A stretch of 64,000 nucleotides of DNA from Pseudalkalibacillus hwajinpoensis (GCF_015234585.1 NZ_JADFCM010000002.1:124001-188000); one strand, 5' to 3'. Positions 39,573 to 49,280 are shown, counted from the stretch's first letter. The notes: generated from the letters alone by a model not told the origin. Translations and numbers: made by a program.

Positions 39573-40364
39573 TTATCCTAAAAGCTCTATCCAGATTTTG
39601 ATCGCGGTTCCCAAAATCAATAGTGCTAAAATAATCTGGAGAATTTTCGTATTTACTTTCTTCCCGAAGTTCGCTCCTAATGGAGAAGCAATTAAGCTTG
39701 CTACGATCATGACCACTGCAGGAATAAACAATACCTGTCCAGTAAAGACTTTACCTGCCGTCGAACCTATGGAAGAAATAAATGTTATTGCAAGTGATGA
39801 TGCGATCGTCATACGAGTTGGGATTTTTAAAACTAACAGCATGATTGGGACAAGAATAAAAGCACCTGCTGCCCCAACAATTCCAGCTCCGATACCGACT
39901 AGAAATGCAAAAAAAGCTGCTAACCATTTGTTAAAGGTTACTTGATCCATCGGCATATCATCATTATCTTTCTTAGGAATAAACATCATGATCGCAGCAA
40001 TGGTAGCAAGTATGCCATAGACGAGATTTACGCCACCATCTGTCATGAATTTTGAGCCAAATCCACCGATAAAGCTACCGATCAAAATGCTAATCCCCAT
40101 GTAGATGATCAATGTTTTGTTTAAATAACCGCCTTTTCGATATGCCCATACACCACCAATTGTAGCAAACAGGACTTGGACTGCACTAATACCTGCCACT
40201 TCATGGGCAGTGAAGGCGGAAAGTCCTAATAATGCCGGGATATAGAGCAGCATAGGGTACTTGATAATCGATCCACCAATTCCTACCATTCCAGATACGA
40301 AGGAACCGACAAAGCCGATTAGAAAGATGACGGTTAAGAAATAAATACTATATTCCATTTCCAT
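39573..40364 (-). CDS. TauE/SafE-family sulfite/anion exporter
   Basis: A 263-residue membrane protein with about eight helices of the TauE/SafE family. Two 'GxxxGxGG' type segments ('[16 protein letters not shown]', '[20 protein letters not shown]') mark the repeats. In sulfur-stress operons this protein exports sulfite or thiosulfate produced from persulfide oxidation. Last gene of the rhodanese operon on the minus strand, 50 bases after TusA. Confidence 0.85.
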   Translation of the reverse strand: MEMEYSIYFLTVIFLIGFVGSFVSGMVGIGGSIIKYPMLLYIPALLGLSAFTAHEVAGISAVQVLFATIGGVWAYRKGGYLNKTLIIYMGISILIGSFIGGFGSKFMTDGGVNLVYGILATIAAIMMFIPKKDNDDMPMDQVTFNKWLAAFFAFLVGIGAGIVGAAGAFILVPIMLLVLKIPTRMTIASSLAITFISSIGSTAGKVFTGQVLFIPAVVMIVASLIASPLGANFGKKVNTKILQIILALLILGTAIKIWIELLG

Positions 40365-40414
40365 GTTTTCACCTTCTTATTTAAATAAGGACCCAATGGG
40401 CCCTTATTATTTTT

Positions 40415-40642
40415 TTATGCTTTTTTAATCCAGAATTTTAGTATTCCATCTTCTTCTGTATCTTGTAGTAGTTCATGGCCTCCAGATTTCACCCAAGCTG
40501 CAATATCACTTTTTGCACCTTTGTCTGTCGCATGAACCTCTAATACTTCTCCTGAGTTCAATTCCTGAATTGATTTCTTAGTTTTAACGATCGGCATAGG
40601 GCATGCCAGTCCTTTTGCGTCTAATACTTTAGTTGATTCCAT
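40415..40642 (-). CDS. TusA-like sulfur carrier
   Basis: A 75-residue TusA-family protein with the sulfur-carrying Cys in 'DAKGLACPMPIVKTKKSIQ' (Cys14) and the family's 'DKGAKSDIAAWVKSGGHELL'. It receives and passes persulfide sulfur. The N-terminal domain of the 42234 protein is a paralogue with the same CPMPIVKTKK motif. Confidence 0.9.
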   Translation of the reverse strand: MESTKVLDAKGLACPMPIVKTKKSIQELNSGEVLEVHATDKGAKSDIAAWVKSGGHELLQDTEEDGILKFWIKKA

Positions 40643-40656
40643 TGGTATCCTCCTTA

Positions 40657-41790
40657 TTATCCGTGAACCGCACAGCGGTTTGGCCCAATTTCCATGTCTC
40701 TCTGTTCTTCATTATCAGGGGTTACTTTCCCCATGTTCGTTTTTCTGATTTTTTCATAAGCATTAGGTTGCGGTGGAAGGTTGTCCGTCACCATACTTCT
40801 GAACTTCTCTTCATCCTCAACCCGAAGACCTGCGTTCTTCTCATAAAGATCTCCTAAACGTGCAGATACTTGTCCACCTTCACCTAATTCACTAGAGAAT
40901 GAGAAGTGTGCAGGTAATACGATCAAGTCATCTGAAAGCTCTTTATAACGTTTATATAACGTGTTACGTAAATCTCTTACCCAGTCTTCTGCTTTACCTG
41001 CAAGGTCAGGTCGTCCAATGGACTCAACAAATAGAATGTCTCCTGTTAGAAGATACTGATCATCGATAATGAGCGACGTACTTCCAATTGTGTGACCAGG
41101 TGAGTACAATGGCTGAACTTTCATAGTCGTATTTCCCACAACTATATCGTTACCTTCTTCAAGTGGATGATATTCAAACGTCACTTCTGTAGCATCCTTT
41201 GGAGGAAGATTGTATGTTCCACCAGCTTTTTCTGCCAAACTACGTCCACCTGAGATATGATCAGCATGAAGGTGGGTATCGATCAAGTGCTTGATTTGCA
41301 CACCCTTTTCTTCAGCGAATTTTTCATAATTACCAATCATTCTGTTGGCATCGACAATCGCAGCTTCGCCATCAGATTCAATAAAGTACGATAGACACCC
41401 TTTTCCTAGGCGTACGAATTGATATAGGCTTCCACCGCCAGTAAGATCTGCGATTTTTGTCGGCTCTAAATGTTCACTCCATGCTTTCATTCCGCCTTCA
41501 AGGGAATAAACATCTGTAAAACCAGCTTCATCGAACATTTCTGCTACCATTTGTGAGGAGCCGCCCTTTGCACAGACGACGATTATTTCCTGATTCTTAC
41601 CAAGTTTATCTTCTACATCTTCAATTCCATCTAGTAAATTAAAGTACGGTTCATTAATAACATCTACTTTTCCACCTTCAATTTTCCAATCATCAAATTC
41701 ATCAGTGTTTCGAACATCTAGTATTGTTGTTTCTTCGTTATTGACAACCTTTTTTGCTATTTCATTTGTTGTAATCGTCTTAACAGACAA
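40657..41790 (-). CDS. Rhodanese-MBL fold persulfide dioxygenase-like protein
   Basis: A 377-residue fusion. The N-terminal rhodanese domain (about 1-115) has catalytic Cys in '[20 protein letters not shown]'. It is followed by a metallo-beta-lactamase fold with '[12 protein letters not shown]' and downstream His and Asp ligands ('PGHTIGS', '[17 protein letters not shown]'). MBL proteins of this type oxidise glutathione or CoA persulfide to sulfite, and the rhodanese half moves sulfur. This resembles CstB-like proteins of Gram-positive persulfide operons, but with fewer rhodanese repeats. Strong context in this operon. Confidence 0.88.
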   Translation of the reverse strand: MSVKTITTNEIAKKVVNNEETTILDVRNTDEFDDWKIEGGKVDVINEPYFNLLDGIEDVEDKLGKNQEIIVVCAKGGSSQMVAEMFDEAGFTDVYSLEGGMKAWSEHLEPTKIADLTGGGSLYQFVRLGKGCLSYFIESDGEAAIVDANRMIGNYEKFAEEKGVQIKHLIDTHLHADHISGGRSLAEKAGGTYNLPPKDATEVTFEYHPLEEGNDIVVGNTTMKVQPLYSPGHTIGSTSLIIDDQYLLTGDILFVESIGRPDLAGKAEDWVRDLRNTLYKRYKELSDDLIVLPAHFSFSSELGEGGQVSARLGDLYEKNAGLRVEDEEKFRSMVTDNLPPQPNAYEKIRKTNMGKVTPDNEEQRDMEIGPNRCAVHG

Positions 41791-41808
41791 GCCGAATTCC
41801 TCCTTTGT

Positions 41809-42207
41809 TTAGAATGTTAAAGAGATATTAGCATCTTTCGCATAGTCAATGTATGAGGCTGCGCCGCCTACTTCAATTCCATCAACGAATTCTTCTTTTT
41901 CAAGCCCCATAACGTCCATTGTCATCTGACAAGCGATTAATTTAATATCTAACTCCTGTGCAACACCAATAAGCTCTTCGATTGAAGGTACGTTTGTTTT
42001 TTCAAACCCTTCCTGGAAGTGCTCTTTTCCTTCAGGAATTGGTAAGTTTTTGTGTCCTTCTTTATGAATTAAATTAAGACCTTCAAATGTAAAAAAGATA
42101 CCAACAGCTGCATCAGAAGCTGCTGCAGCTGTTGCCACATTTAATACTTTATACGCGTCAAAGAGACTTCCGTTCGATGCGATAATTGCTACTTTTGTAT
42201 TAGCCAT
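41809..42207 (-). CDS. DsrE/DsrF-like family protein
   Basis: A 132-residue DsrE-like protein ('KVAIIASNGSLFDAYKVLNV', 'DAAVGIFFTFEGLNLIHKEG', 'IKLIACQMTMDVMGLEKEEF'). The Cys in 'LIACQMTMD' is the likely sulfur-binding residue. Such proteins carry sulfur in thiol and sulfide pathways. Start moved to ATG 42207, which has GGAGG eight bases ahead; an upstream ATG at 42222 lacks one. Confidence 0.85.
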   Translation of the reverse strand: MANTKVAIIASNGSLFDAYKVLNVATAAAASDAAVGIFFTFEGLNLIHKEGHKNLPIPEGKEHFQEGFEKTNVPSIEELIGVAQELDIKLIACQMTMDVMGLEKEEFVDGIEVGGAASYIDYAKDANISLTF

Positions 42208-42233
42208 TATAAATTCCTCCACTTAAAAATAAT

Positions 42234-42806
42234 TTAGTTATTTTTCTTTGTAGGTCCCTGCCACTCAGACATCCCTGGCACAATATTCTTCACGTTTTTA
42301 TAGCCTTTTTCACTTAACTTTTGCGCAGCTAAATCACTACGGTTACCTGTACGGCAAATAACGTGGATCTCATCACCTTTGTTTAGTTCTTCATAACGTT
42401 CTTCTAATTCCCCGAGGGGTATATTAACTGCTCCTGGGATATGTCCGAATGCATATTCAGCCGGTTCACGTACATCTAGGATCGAAATGTTTTCTTCTCC
42501 ATCTATCTTGTTGCGAAGACCATCTAAATCAAGAACATCTTCATGTTTTTTTTCTTCAGACGTTTCTCCTTCACTTGCTTTTCTTATATAGTGCTTCAAT
42601 ACTTCTCCATCTTCCACAGTCCCTAAATAGTGATGTCCTGTGGATTCGGACCATGCTTTAATGTCTGCAGTTGATCCTTTATCAGTTGCTTGAACTTCAA
42701 TAACTAGACCTGGACCCAAATTTTTCATTGCTTTTTTTGTTTTTACAATTGGCATCGGACAAGCCAACCCTTTTGCGTCCAATGTTTCATTTGCAACAAC
42801 ACTCAT
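42234..42806 (-). CDS. TusA-rhodanese fusion sulfurtransferase
   Basis: A 190-residue protein: TusA domain ('LDAKGLACPMPIVKTKKAMK', Cys sulfur carrier) joined by a charged linker to a rhodanese domain with active Cys in 'IHVICRTGNRSDLAAQKL'. Such fusions move persulfide sulfur within one chain. Start set at ATG 42806 with AAGGAGG ahead; the ATG at 42848 overlaps the preceding gene. Second gene of the operon. Confidence 0.9.
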   Translation of the reverse strand: MSVVANETLDAKGLACPMPIVKTKKAMKNLGPGLVIEVQATDKGSTADIKAWSESTGHHYLGTVEDGEVLKHYIRKASEGETSEEKKHEDVLDLDGLRNKIDGEENISILDVREPAEYAFGHIPGAVNIPLGELEERYEELNKGDEIHVICRTGNRSDLAAQKLSEKGYKNVKNIVPGMSEWQGPTKKNN

Positions 42807-42819
42807 CTTGAATCCTCCT

Positions 42820-43119
42820 TTATTTATCGACTTCATCTTTCCATTCAAGCATGCCGCCTGTCATATTCCGGACGTTGTAGCCTTGTTCATCTAATAATTG
42901 GTATGCTTTTCCGCTTCGTCCACCTGAACGGCAAACCATGATATGTTCTATTGATTGATTGATTTCATCAAGACGATCTGGTAATTCACTTAAAGGAATA
43001 TGAGTTGCGCCAGAAATCTTACCCTGAGCCACTTCTTCGTCCTCACGCACATCAATGATACTTACACTCTCATTACTATTTACTTTCTTTGCTACTTCAT
43101 CTGGTTTAATTTCCTTCAT
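42820..43119 (-). CDS. Single-domain rhodanese
   Basis: A 99-residue rhodanese with catalytic Cys in 'HIMVCRSGGRSGKAYQLLDE'. First gene of the operon, 13 bases before the TusA-rhodanese gene. The small size and lack of signal suggest a cytoplasmic sulfurtransferase. Confidence 0.92.
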   Translation of the reverse strand: MKEIKPDEVAKKVNSNESVSIIDVREDEEVAQGKISGATHIPLSELPDRLDEINQSIEHIMVCRSGGRSGKAYQLLDEQGYNVRNMTGGMLEWKDEVDK

Positions 43120-43177
43120 GTTTCTTACCTCCTTGATTATAGATTATTACTCATTCCCAAAGATAATAAAGATTATA

Positions 43178-43194
43178 ATTACCCCAGTGGGTAT
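43178..43194 (-). promoter_or_regulatory. CsoR/CstR-type operator, proximal
   Basis: ATTACCCCAGTGGGTAT, an imperfect version of ATACCC-N-GGGTAT, 59 bases before the rhodanese start. Confidence 0.6.
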
Positions 43195-43247
43195 AAGAGA
43201 GAATAAAAAAATATAAAATATTGTTTGTTAAACAGTGATGCCATTAT

Positions 43248-43263
43248 ATACCCCTACGGGTAT
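43248..43263 (-). promoter_or_regulatory. CsoR/CstR-type operator, distal
   Basis: ATACCC-CTAC-GGGTAT, a perfect 6-bp palindrome with 4-base spacer, 129 bases before the rhodanese start. Two sites suggest tight persulfide- or copper-responsive repression of the sulfur operon. Confidence 0.7.
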
Positions 43264-44061
43264 ATTGTCAAACCCAGTTGAACAATAAATTCAATCAACC
43301 TCCTTAGTACTATTACCAATTAGCTTATAGACTTAAACATGAAATATTTTTATGAATTATTCTATATGGTGTTTAAATAAAAAAACGTTACGCTTTAACA
43401 GTGGCTAACAGCATCGTACAGCTTATTTTATTCACCCCCGTCTCACTCGTTTTATTACCATTACCTGATTAAGTTAAAGGCTTAAATTTATCTGGTTGAT
43501 CTTGAATAAAGATCGACTAGTTTATATTAGCTGCTATAGTTTATAAAAAAGTTAGTCAATACTTCTATTCTAATTTTCTATGTTGTTCATTCCCTTAGCA
43601 ATTGAAGACTTCTTCCATCTTCAGTTTTTTATTTGGTTAATTAGATATGAAAGATGAAGTTCAAGGTGAACAATACATAAATTAATGAATAGCTGTTGTT
43701 TAGGGAAAAAAAGTAATAATACACAAAAGTAAATGTAAAAACTGCAAAAAATTCTCCTGTAAATAGATACACAAGCCTATTTTTTACCCCTCATTTCCTC
43801 CTTCCCTTGACTAAACGAGCTCTATGTTATTGTATTTCATAGTCAACGATATGCTCCTTCCTCATTAAATCATTTTAAACTCAACCATTTACTCCCCTTT
43901 TCATGAAAAAAGGGGGAATTTCTTTCTGTGGAATTGGGACCGATAAATGAAAATCGTTCATCAACATATACGTTGCTATGATTTTGCAGAATTGCTCCCT
44001 TTTTTAAGAATGAGCACAACCAACCTCATAAGAATGCCCTCTTCAAAATATCGTGATTATT
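43264..44061. other. Large intergenic gap between sulfur operon and kinase remnant
   Basis: About 800 bases of AT-rich sequence. No open frame with a credible start, no rRNA or tRNA, and no clear repeat beyond a CATCTTCAGTTTTTTATTT-like stretch around 43610-43640. Probably a decayed junction of elements. Confidence 0.4.
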
Positions 44062-44900
44062 TTATTTACAAACAGGTAATGAGAACGTGAAAGTGTGACA
44101 ATTCCCTTCTAACTTAACGCCAATTTCACCTTTATTGTGTTCAATGATTTCTTTTGATATAGCGAGTCCAAGTCCTGTTCCCCCTGAATAACCCCTTCCA
44201 CGTGAAGAATCTACACGATATAATCTCTCGAATATTTTTTCTTTTGCTTCTCTTGGAATTGTTTGTCCGGACCACCGATAGATAACATATTGCTTCCTTT
44301 TTCTATTTCCCCTTTTACCCTTATTGGTCCTGTTCCTTCATAATACCTAATAGCATTGTCAAGCAAGTTATTCATCACTTGTGGGATACCCTCATTATAA
44401 ACATTAACTATTCCTGATTCGGCTTGAATTTCCACTTTAATTCCTGCATTCTTTAATGACCAACGAAACATCCCAACAGATTGCTCTACTAGAAATTGCA
44501 TATCCATAGGTTCTTTCTCAGAGTATGTTTGTTGAGTGAAATAATCCCATTCCTTCAATTGTTCAAGCTGTTCAACCATGTGAATAAGTCGTTCTGATTC
44601 ATTATGAAGGGATTGATACATTTTTTGATCCACTTATCACACCATCTTTTAAAGCACCCAGGTAGCCCTTTAGATTGGTTAATGGTGTACGAAATTCGTG
44701 AGATAAATCTAAAATCAATTCTTCCCTATGTTGTTGTGTATCTTTTAATTGTTTCACTAAGTCATTAAAATGACTGATCAATTGTCCCACCTCATCCTTA
44801 GAATTCACTTGAATAGGTCTGGGATATTGACCTTCTTTCATTCTTTTAGTAGATTCTATCAACTCTTTTAATGTAGGTATTACTTTTTTTACTAAGTAAT
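44062..44900 (-). pseudogene. Sensor histidine kinase remnant, frameshifted
   Basis: Minus-strand pieces in sequence: 'IESTKRMKEGQYPRPIQVNS' (HAMP), H-box 'LILDLSHEFRTPLTNLKGYL', a helix with 'MDQKMYQSLHNESERLIHMV', an N-box 'VMNNLLDNAIRYYEGTGPI', then after a further shift 'SGGTGLGLAISKEIIEHNKG' and the C-terminus 'TFTFSLPVCK'. At least two frameshifts, and the membrane sensor half is missing. No response regulator is adjacent. Non-functional. Confidence 0.8.
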
Positions 44901-45057
44901 AATGAATGAGGCAACACTAAATATCTATAAATATTGAAAATTCGTTGGTATCATCTGTTGACATGGTAGAATCATATAAAGCACAACCAAACATACCTTT
45001 TACAATAATAATAAGAATTGTTTTTTTCATCTTTGTTGCACTTGACGATTATTTATC

Positions 45058-46323
45058 CTAACTGCGGCGAGACCAAATCACAACAGGTATAAGAACTAAT
45101 GATAAAAGCCCGCCACCTAAAGATAATGTAGTGAAACTTGTATTCGCTACTACCATTCCCGAAAGAGCACCTCCGGAAGCACCTGCTAATGCAATAAAAA
45201 CATCAAGTGTTCCTTGAGTTTTCGCACGAGTGGCAGGCATTGTCGAATCAACAACTTGAGCAGTGCCGCTGATCAATCCAAAATTCCACCCTAATCCAAG
45301 TAAAGAAAGAGCGATTACTAATAGAACGACAGAATCACTTGGTGCTAATGCTGCTAATAAACCAGCAAATAACAATGTAATACCTGAAGCTATACTCATG
45401 GCTATTCGTCCTATTTTATCAACGAGGACTCCTGTTATAAGTGAAGGGAGATACATTGCGCCTATATGAAAACCTATAACAATTCCGACTTCAGATAAGC
45501 CATGACCTTGATTTCCCATATGGACAGGTGTCATGGTCATTATTGCGACCATAACAATTTGGGTTAGAACCATGACTGTAGCACCGATCGTAAGTCCTCT
45601 TTTGTTTAATGTTTTATCAATAGAATCCAAATCAATTTCATACTCATTTTCTTGATTATATACTGCTATCTTGTTTGCAATAACTAGTGGATCTGGACGC
45701 AACATAATAAAAAGTACCAGACCGGCTAGGATATATGCTATAGCAGATAAAATAAATGGACCTGCAAGTGCCGGAACACCAATGAAAAGCGCAATTCCCC
45801 CCATAACATCTACTAGATTCGGACCTGCAACGGCCCCAAATGTGGTCATAACCATCGTAATGCTTATAGCAGTTGCTCGTTGTTTCTGATTAGCTAAGTC
45901 AGTGCCTGCGTAACGAGCTTGTAAATTTGTAGCTGTACCTGCACCGTAGACCAACAAAGAAGCAAATAACAGTATTACACTATTCAACACGGCTGCAAAA
46001 ACAATTCCAATTGAACCAAGTCCCCCTACAATAAAACCCGTTGCTAGACCTGTTCGACGTCCATATCGTTGTGAAAGTCTTCCTACGATTAAAGCTGCAC
46101 CTGCAGACCCTAAAGTAAATAAAGCTGCAGGTACCCCTGCAAAAGTGTCATTACCAAGCATTTGTTGAGCTAAAAGGGCCCCTACAGTAATACCTGCTGC
46201 CAGGCCAGCCCCTCCAAAAATTTGCGATATACTCACAACAACTAATACTTTTCTATACATCTTTTTTAATTTTTCAGGAGAAGCTATAAAATCCTGAACT
46301 GCATCACGAATGTTATCGGCCAC
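45058..46323 (-). CDS. MFS transporter, 12-TM
   Basis: A 421-residue major facilitator with about 12 helices. The TM2-3 loop motif is 'VGRLSQRYGRRTGLATGFIV' and the second half has 'VLVDKIGRIAMSIASGI'. Substrate not predictable; divergent from the ArsR-rhodanese regulator and sharing its operators, so a sulfur-oxyanion or stress export role is a reasonable guess. Start placed at GTG 46323 with GGAAGG ahead; GTG 46332 overlaps that site. Confidence 0.85.
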   Translation of the reverse strand: MADNIRDAVQDFIASPEKLKKMYRKVLVVVSISQIFGGAGLAAGITVGALLAQQMLGNDTFAGVPAALFTLGSAGAALIVGRLSQRYGRRTGLATGFIVGGLGSIGIVFAAVLNSVILLFASLLVYGAGTATNLQARYAGTDLANQKQRATAISITMVMTTFGAVAGPNLVDVMGGIALFIGVPALAGPFILSAIAYILAGLVLFIMLRPDPLVIANKIAVYNQENEYEIDLDSIDKTLNKRGLTIGATVMVLTQIVMVAIMTMTPVHMGNQGHGLSEVGIVIGFHIGAMYLPSLITGVLVDKIGRIAMSIASGITLLFAGLLAALAPSDSVVLLVIALSLLGLGWNFGLISGTAQVVDSTMPATRAKTQGTLDVFIALAGASGGALSGMVVANTSFTTLSLGGGLLSLVLIPVVIWSRRS

Positions 46324-46412
46324 ATAAAACACCTTCCGATTCCTTTTTTACCTTCACCCAAAAAAAATTCTAAAAAAACACCAAATAAGTATAATTTCAC
46401 ACTTACTTAAAC

Positions 46413-46432
46413 ATTCAACTAAACAATTGAAT
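46413..46432. promoter_or_regulatory. ArsR-type operator, distal
   Basis: ATTCAA-CTAAACAA-TTGAAT, a 6-bp palindrome with an 8-base spacer in the gap between the MFS gene and the ArsR-rhodanese gene. Confidence 0.6.
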
Positions 46433-46545
46433 AGTTTTAGACTAGAGTGAAATGAAACAATTGTCAATAATTTTATACACGATAAACCGCACATCAATAT
46501 CCTACTCATTCATTATTCTTTACAAAACCTCTTTCATAATGATAT

Positions 46546-46567
46546 TATTCAACCATTCAGTTAAATA
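46546..46567 (+). promoter_or_regulatory. ArsR-type operator, proximal
   Basis: TATTCAA-CCATTCAG-TTAAATA, the same arrangement with one mismatch, 27 bases before the ArsR-rhodanese start. The shared N8 spacing supports one regulator. Confidence 0.55.
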
Positions 46568-46594
46568 GTTAAAAATAAGGAGATGGATTTAAAT

Positions 46595-47254
46595 ATGAAT
46601 GCAAGATCATTTAAAGATACCATCTATAACGAATTCGCTCGGATTGGTAAGGTTTTATCTAGCCCTAAACGATTAGAACTGCTCGATTTACTCTCTCAAT
46701 CACCGAAATCCGTCGAAGTTTTATCTAAAGAAACAAAAATGTCTATGGCCAATACATCTAAACACTTACAGGCATTACTGGAAGCTCGTTTAGTGATTTA
46801 CAAAAAAAATAAAAATTTTGTCATTTATCAACTCGCAAACCCTAAGGTAACGGACCTTCTATTCTCTATAAAATCCATTGCTGAAGAACAAATTGCTGAT
46901 GTCAACCTTCTACGCAAAGACTTTATTATGAGAGGCGATGAATTAGAAACGTTGGAGCTGGAAGATTGGGCAGAATGTAAGGAAGAGGAAAGCCACGTTT
47001 TAATTGATGTCCGACCAAAAGCAGAATATTTAAATGGACATTTAGATGGAGCGATTTCCATCCCTATGGAAGAGCTAAATGATTATATACGTGACCTTCC
47101 AAAGAATAAGAAAGTAATTGCTTATTGCCGTGGCCCATACTGTGTCTATGCAACAGAAGCCGTTGAGTATTTGAAAGCAGAAGGCTTTGAAGCAGCACGT
47201 TTGGAAGCAGGTATTCATGAATGGAACCTGTATAAAGAAAATTTAACACACTAA
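46595..47254 (+). CDS. ArsR-rhodanese fusion regulator
   Basis: A 219-residue fusion. The N-terminal winged helix is of the ArsR type ('SSPKRLELLDLLSQSPKSVE', recognition helix 'TKMSMANTSKHLQALLEARL'). The C-terminal rhodanese domain has 'HVLIDVRPKAEYLNGHLDGA' and catalytic loop 'VIAYCRGPYCVYATEAVEYL'. Such proteins are expected to sense persulfide or sulfane sulfur through the rhodanese Cys. The ATG at 46595 is favoured because AAGGAG abuts the other ATG (46583). Upstream of the MBL and MFS genes in one direction. Confidence 0.9.
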   Translation: MNARSFKDTIYNEFARIGKVLSSPKRLELLDLLSQSPKSVEVLSKETKMSMANTSKHLQALLEARLVIYKKNKNFVIYQLANPKVTDLLFSIKSIAEEQIADVNLLRKDFIMRGDELETLELEDWAECKEEESHVLIDVRPKAEYLNGHLDGAISIPMEELNDYIRDLPKNKKVIAYCRGPYCVYATEAVEYLKAEGFEAARLEAGIHEWNLYKENLTH

Positions 47255-47271
47255 ATCAAGGAGGAATTGAA

Positions 47272-48000
47272 ATGCTATTTCGTCAATATGTGCACACAAA
47301 TCCTATCGCAGTTTCCTATTTATTTGGATGCGGTAGTAAAGCATCAGGAGTTGTTGTAGACCCGTAGCAAGAAGAAGTTGATTTCTATATGGAAGAAGCT
47401 AAACGTTTAGGAATGAATATTGAGTATGTCATTGATACTCACCTTCATGCCGATCACATCTCAGGAGGACGTTCTTTAGCGCAAAAAAGTGGAGCAAAGT
47501 ATATTCTCCACGGTTCTGCTGATACCGATTATGACTTTACTGCTGTAGAAGATGGTGAAGAACTTATGGCAGGGAACACGAAATTAACTTTCTTACACAC
47601 ACCCGGTCACACACCTGAACATCTATCTACTCTCGTTACAGATACGACGAGAGGTGATGATCCGTGGTTTGTATTAACAGGTCACACATTAATGGTAGGA
47701 GATGCTGGGCGTACGGAACTGGCCTCTTCTCTTGAAGAAGGTGCAGCGAATCTTTATGAAAGTCTTGAAAAGATTACGAGTCTAGATGATCATATCGAGC
47801 TTTATCCATGCGCGTTTTCAGGTTCCGTATGCGGGCGCAAGTTAAGCGGAAAACCTGCCTCAACCGTTGGGTTTGAAAAACGCTTTAACCACGCTTTACA
47901 AATAAAAAACAAAGATGAATTTATCAACCATATGACCAAGGACGTGCCTCCTCAACCAGAAAACTTTAAGGAGACACGTAAAACAAATCAAGGAAAATAA
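47272..48000 (+). pseudogene. MBL-fold persulfide hydrolase/dioxygenase with amber stop
   Basis: From ATG 47272 (GGAGG ahead) the frame reads 'MLFRQYVHTNPIAVSYLFGC' and 'GSKASGVVVDP', then TAG at 47365-47367, then 'QEEVDFYMEEAKRLGMNIEY' through '[20 protein letters not shown]' to the normal end at 48000, 242 codons. The TAG replaces one residue (TTG or CAG-like) and nothing else is broken. Restart at ATG 47389 would give about 203 residues, keeping the metal ligands but losing the first strands. Call: probable pseudogene, or two products if restart or readthrough occurs. Confidence 0.75.
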
Positions 48001-48006
48001 CAGACT

Positions 48007-48036
48007 AAAGAACCTGATGACTCGATCAGGTTCTTT
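48007..48036 (+). terminator. Terminator/attenuator between MBL and MFS genes
   Basis: Perfect 12-bp stem AAAGAACCTGAT / ATCAGGTTCTTT followed by TT, only 18 bases before the MFS start. It may partly end transcription and set the level of the MFS gene. Confidence 0.75.
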
Positions 48037-48053
48037 TTAAGGAGGAATATGAT

Positions 48054-49280
48054 TTGGGAAATGTTCAAGTAGGTGTCAGAGAAAACATTACTCAATTTGT
48101 TTTATTAGTGGTCATTAACCTATTTGTCGGATCGATGGTCGGTTTAGAGAGAACCATTCTACCGATTATAGGAGAAGAACGGTTCGGATTAGCATCCATG
48201 AGTGCAGCACTATCCTTTATTATCAGCTTTGGTTTTTCAAAAGCGATCGTCAATTTCTTCGCAGGTGATCTCGCCGATCGGATAGGAAGAAAACAAGTGC
48301 TTCTCTTGGGATGGGGAATCGGTTTATTCGTTCCCATCATGGTTATTTTCGCTCATGCTTGGTGGGTCGTGATTGTCGCAAACATCTTGTTAGGGATTAA
48401 CCAAGCGCTCACTTGGTCGATGACCGTTAACATGAAAGTCGATCTTGCCAAATCAACCCAGAGAGGTTTAGTTGTTGGTTTTAACGAATTCGCTGGCTAT
48501 ATCGGTGTTGCGATCATGGCAGTTGTATCGGGTTATGTCGCTTCTACTTATTCTTTAAGTCCGGAACCTTTCTATATTGGAATCGCACTCGTCATCGTTG
48601 GATTTATTTTATCTCTTATCGTCCAAAATACTGACCAACATGTGAAAACACAGACTAAACAACAGAAGGCAGGTTCAGATCCTGTTTCTACATGGGAAGT
48701 TTTCAAACGTACGTCATGGAAAACCCCTAATTTAGCAAGTAATAGCTTCGCTGGACTGACAACAAACTTAAAAGACGGAATGGCCTGGGGACTTTTCCCG
48801 ATTTTTCTTACTTCCGGCGGGTTAAGTGTCGGACAGATTGGTACAGTGGTCGCGATTTATCCAGCAGCCTGGGGATTGTTTCAGTTATTTACCGGTTTGT
48901 GGAGCGATAAAATAGGACGAAAAAAACTAATCGTGCCCGGAATGTTTGTTCAGGCATTATCTTTGTGGTTTATCTTAATCGTAAATACTTATTCTTTATG
49001 GATCATTGGTGCAACACTACTAGGAATAGGAACGGCCATGGTTTATCCGACGATTCTCGCCTCCATAAGCGATGTGGCTCATCCAGAATGGCGTGCCACA
49101 TCCATGGGGGTTTATAGGTTCTGGAGGGACAGTGGATACGCCTTTGGTGCATTAATCGCAGGAATCATTGCAGACATCATTAGTGTCAATTGGGCCATTG
49201 CCCTTGTTGCCGTCCTCCCGTTTATTTCCGGAATCATAGCCTGGTCAAAGATGAAAGAAACGCTTCTAGCGAAAAATTAA
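48054..49280 (+). CDS. MFS transporter downstream of ArsR-rhodanese
   Basis: A 408-residue, 12-helix major facilitator. TTG start with AAGGAGG eight bases ahead. The TM2-3 loop 'FAGDLADRIGRKQVLLLGWG' and TM8-9 loop 'FTGLWSDKIGRKKLIVPGMF' are typical. It is unrelated in detail to the 45058 transporter. It is probably the efflux partner of the sulfur regulator operon, but the substrate is not shown. Confidence 0.9.
   Translation: MGNVQVGVRENITQFVLLVVINLFVGSMVGLERTILPIIGEERFGLASMSAALSFIISFGFSKAIVNFFAGDLADRIGRKQVLLLGWGIGLFVPIMVIFAHAWWVVIVANILLGINQALTWSMTVNMKVDLAKSTQRGLVVGFNEFAGYIGVAIMAVVSGYVASTYSLSPEPFYIGIALVIVGFILSLIVQNTDQHVKTQTKQQKAGSDPVSTWEVFKRTSWKTPNLASNSFAGLTTNLKDGMAWGLFPIFLTSGGLSVGQIGTVVAIYPAAWGLFQLFTGLWSDKIGRKKLIVPGMFVQALSLWFILIVNTYSLWIIGATLLGIGTAMVYPTILASISDVAHPEWRATSMGVYRFWRDSGYAFGALIAGIIADIISVNWAIALVAVLPFISGIIAWSKMKETLLAKN

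Noticed and set aside
43264-44061. Hidden small gene in the long gap
   Set aside because: No open frame with a start and ribosome site is visible on either strand.
47365-47367. UAG as a pyrrolysine codon
   Set aside because: Bacillaceae do not normally carry pylTSBCD and nothing of the kind is in the window; a nonsense mutation is simpler.
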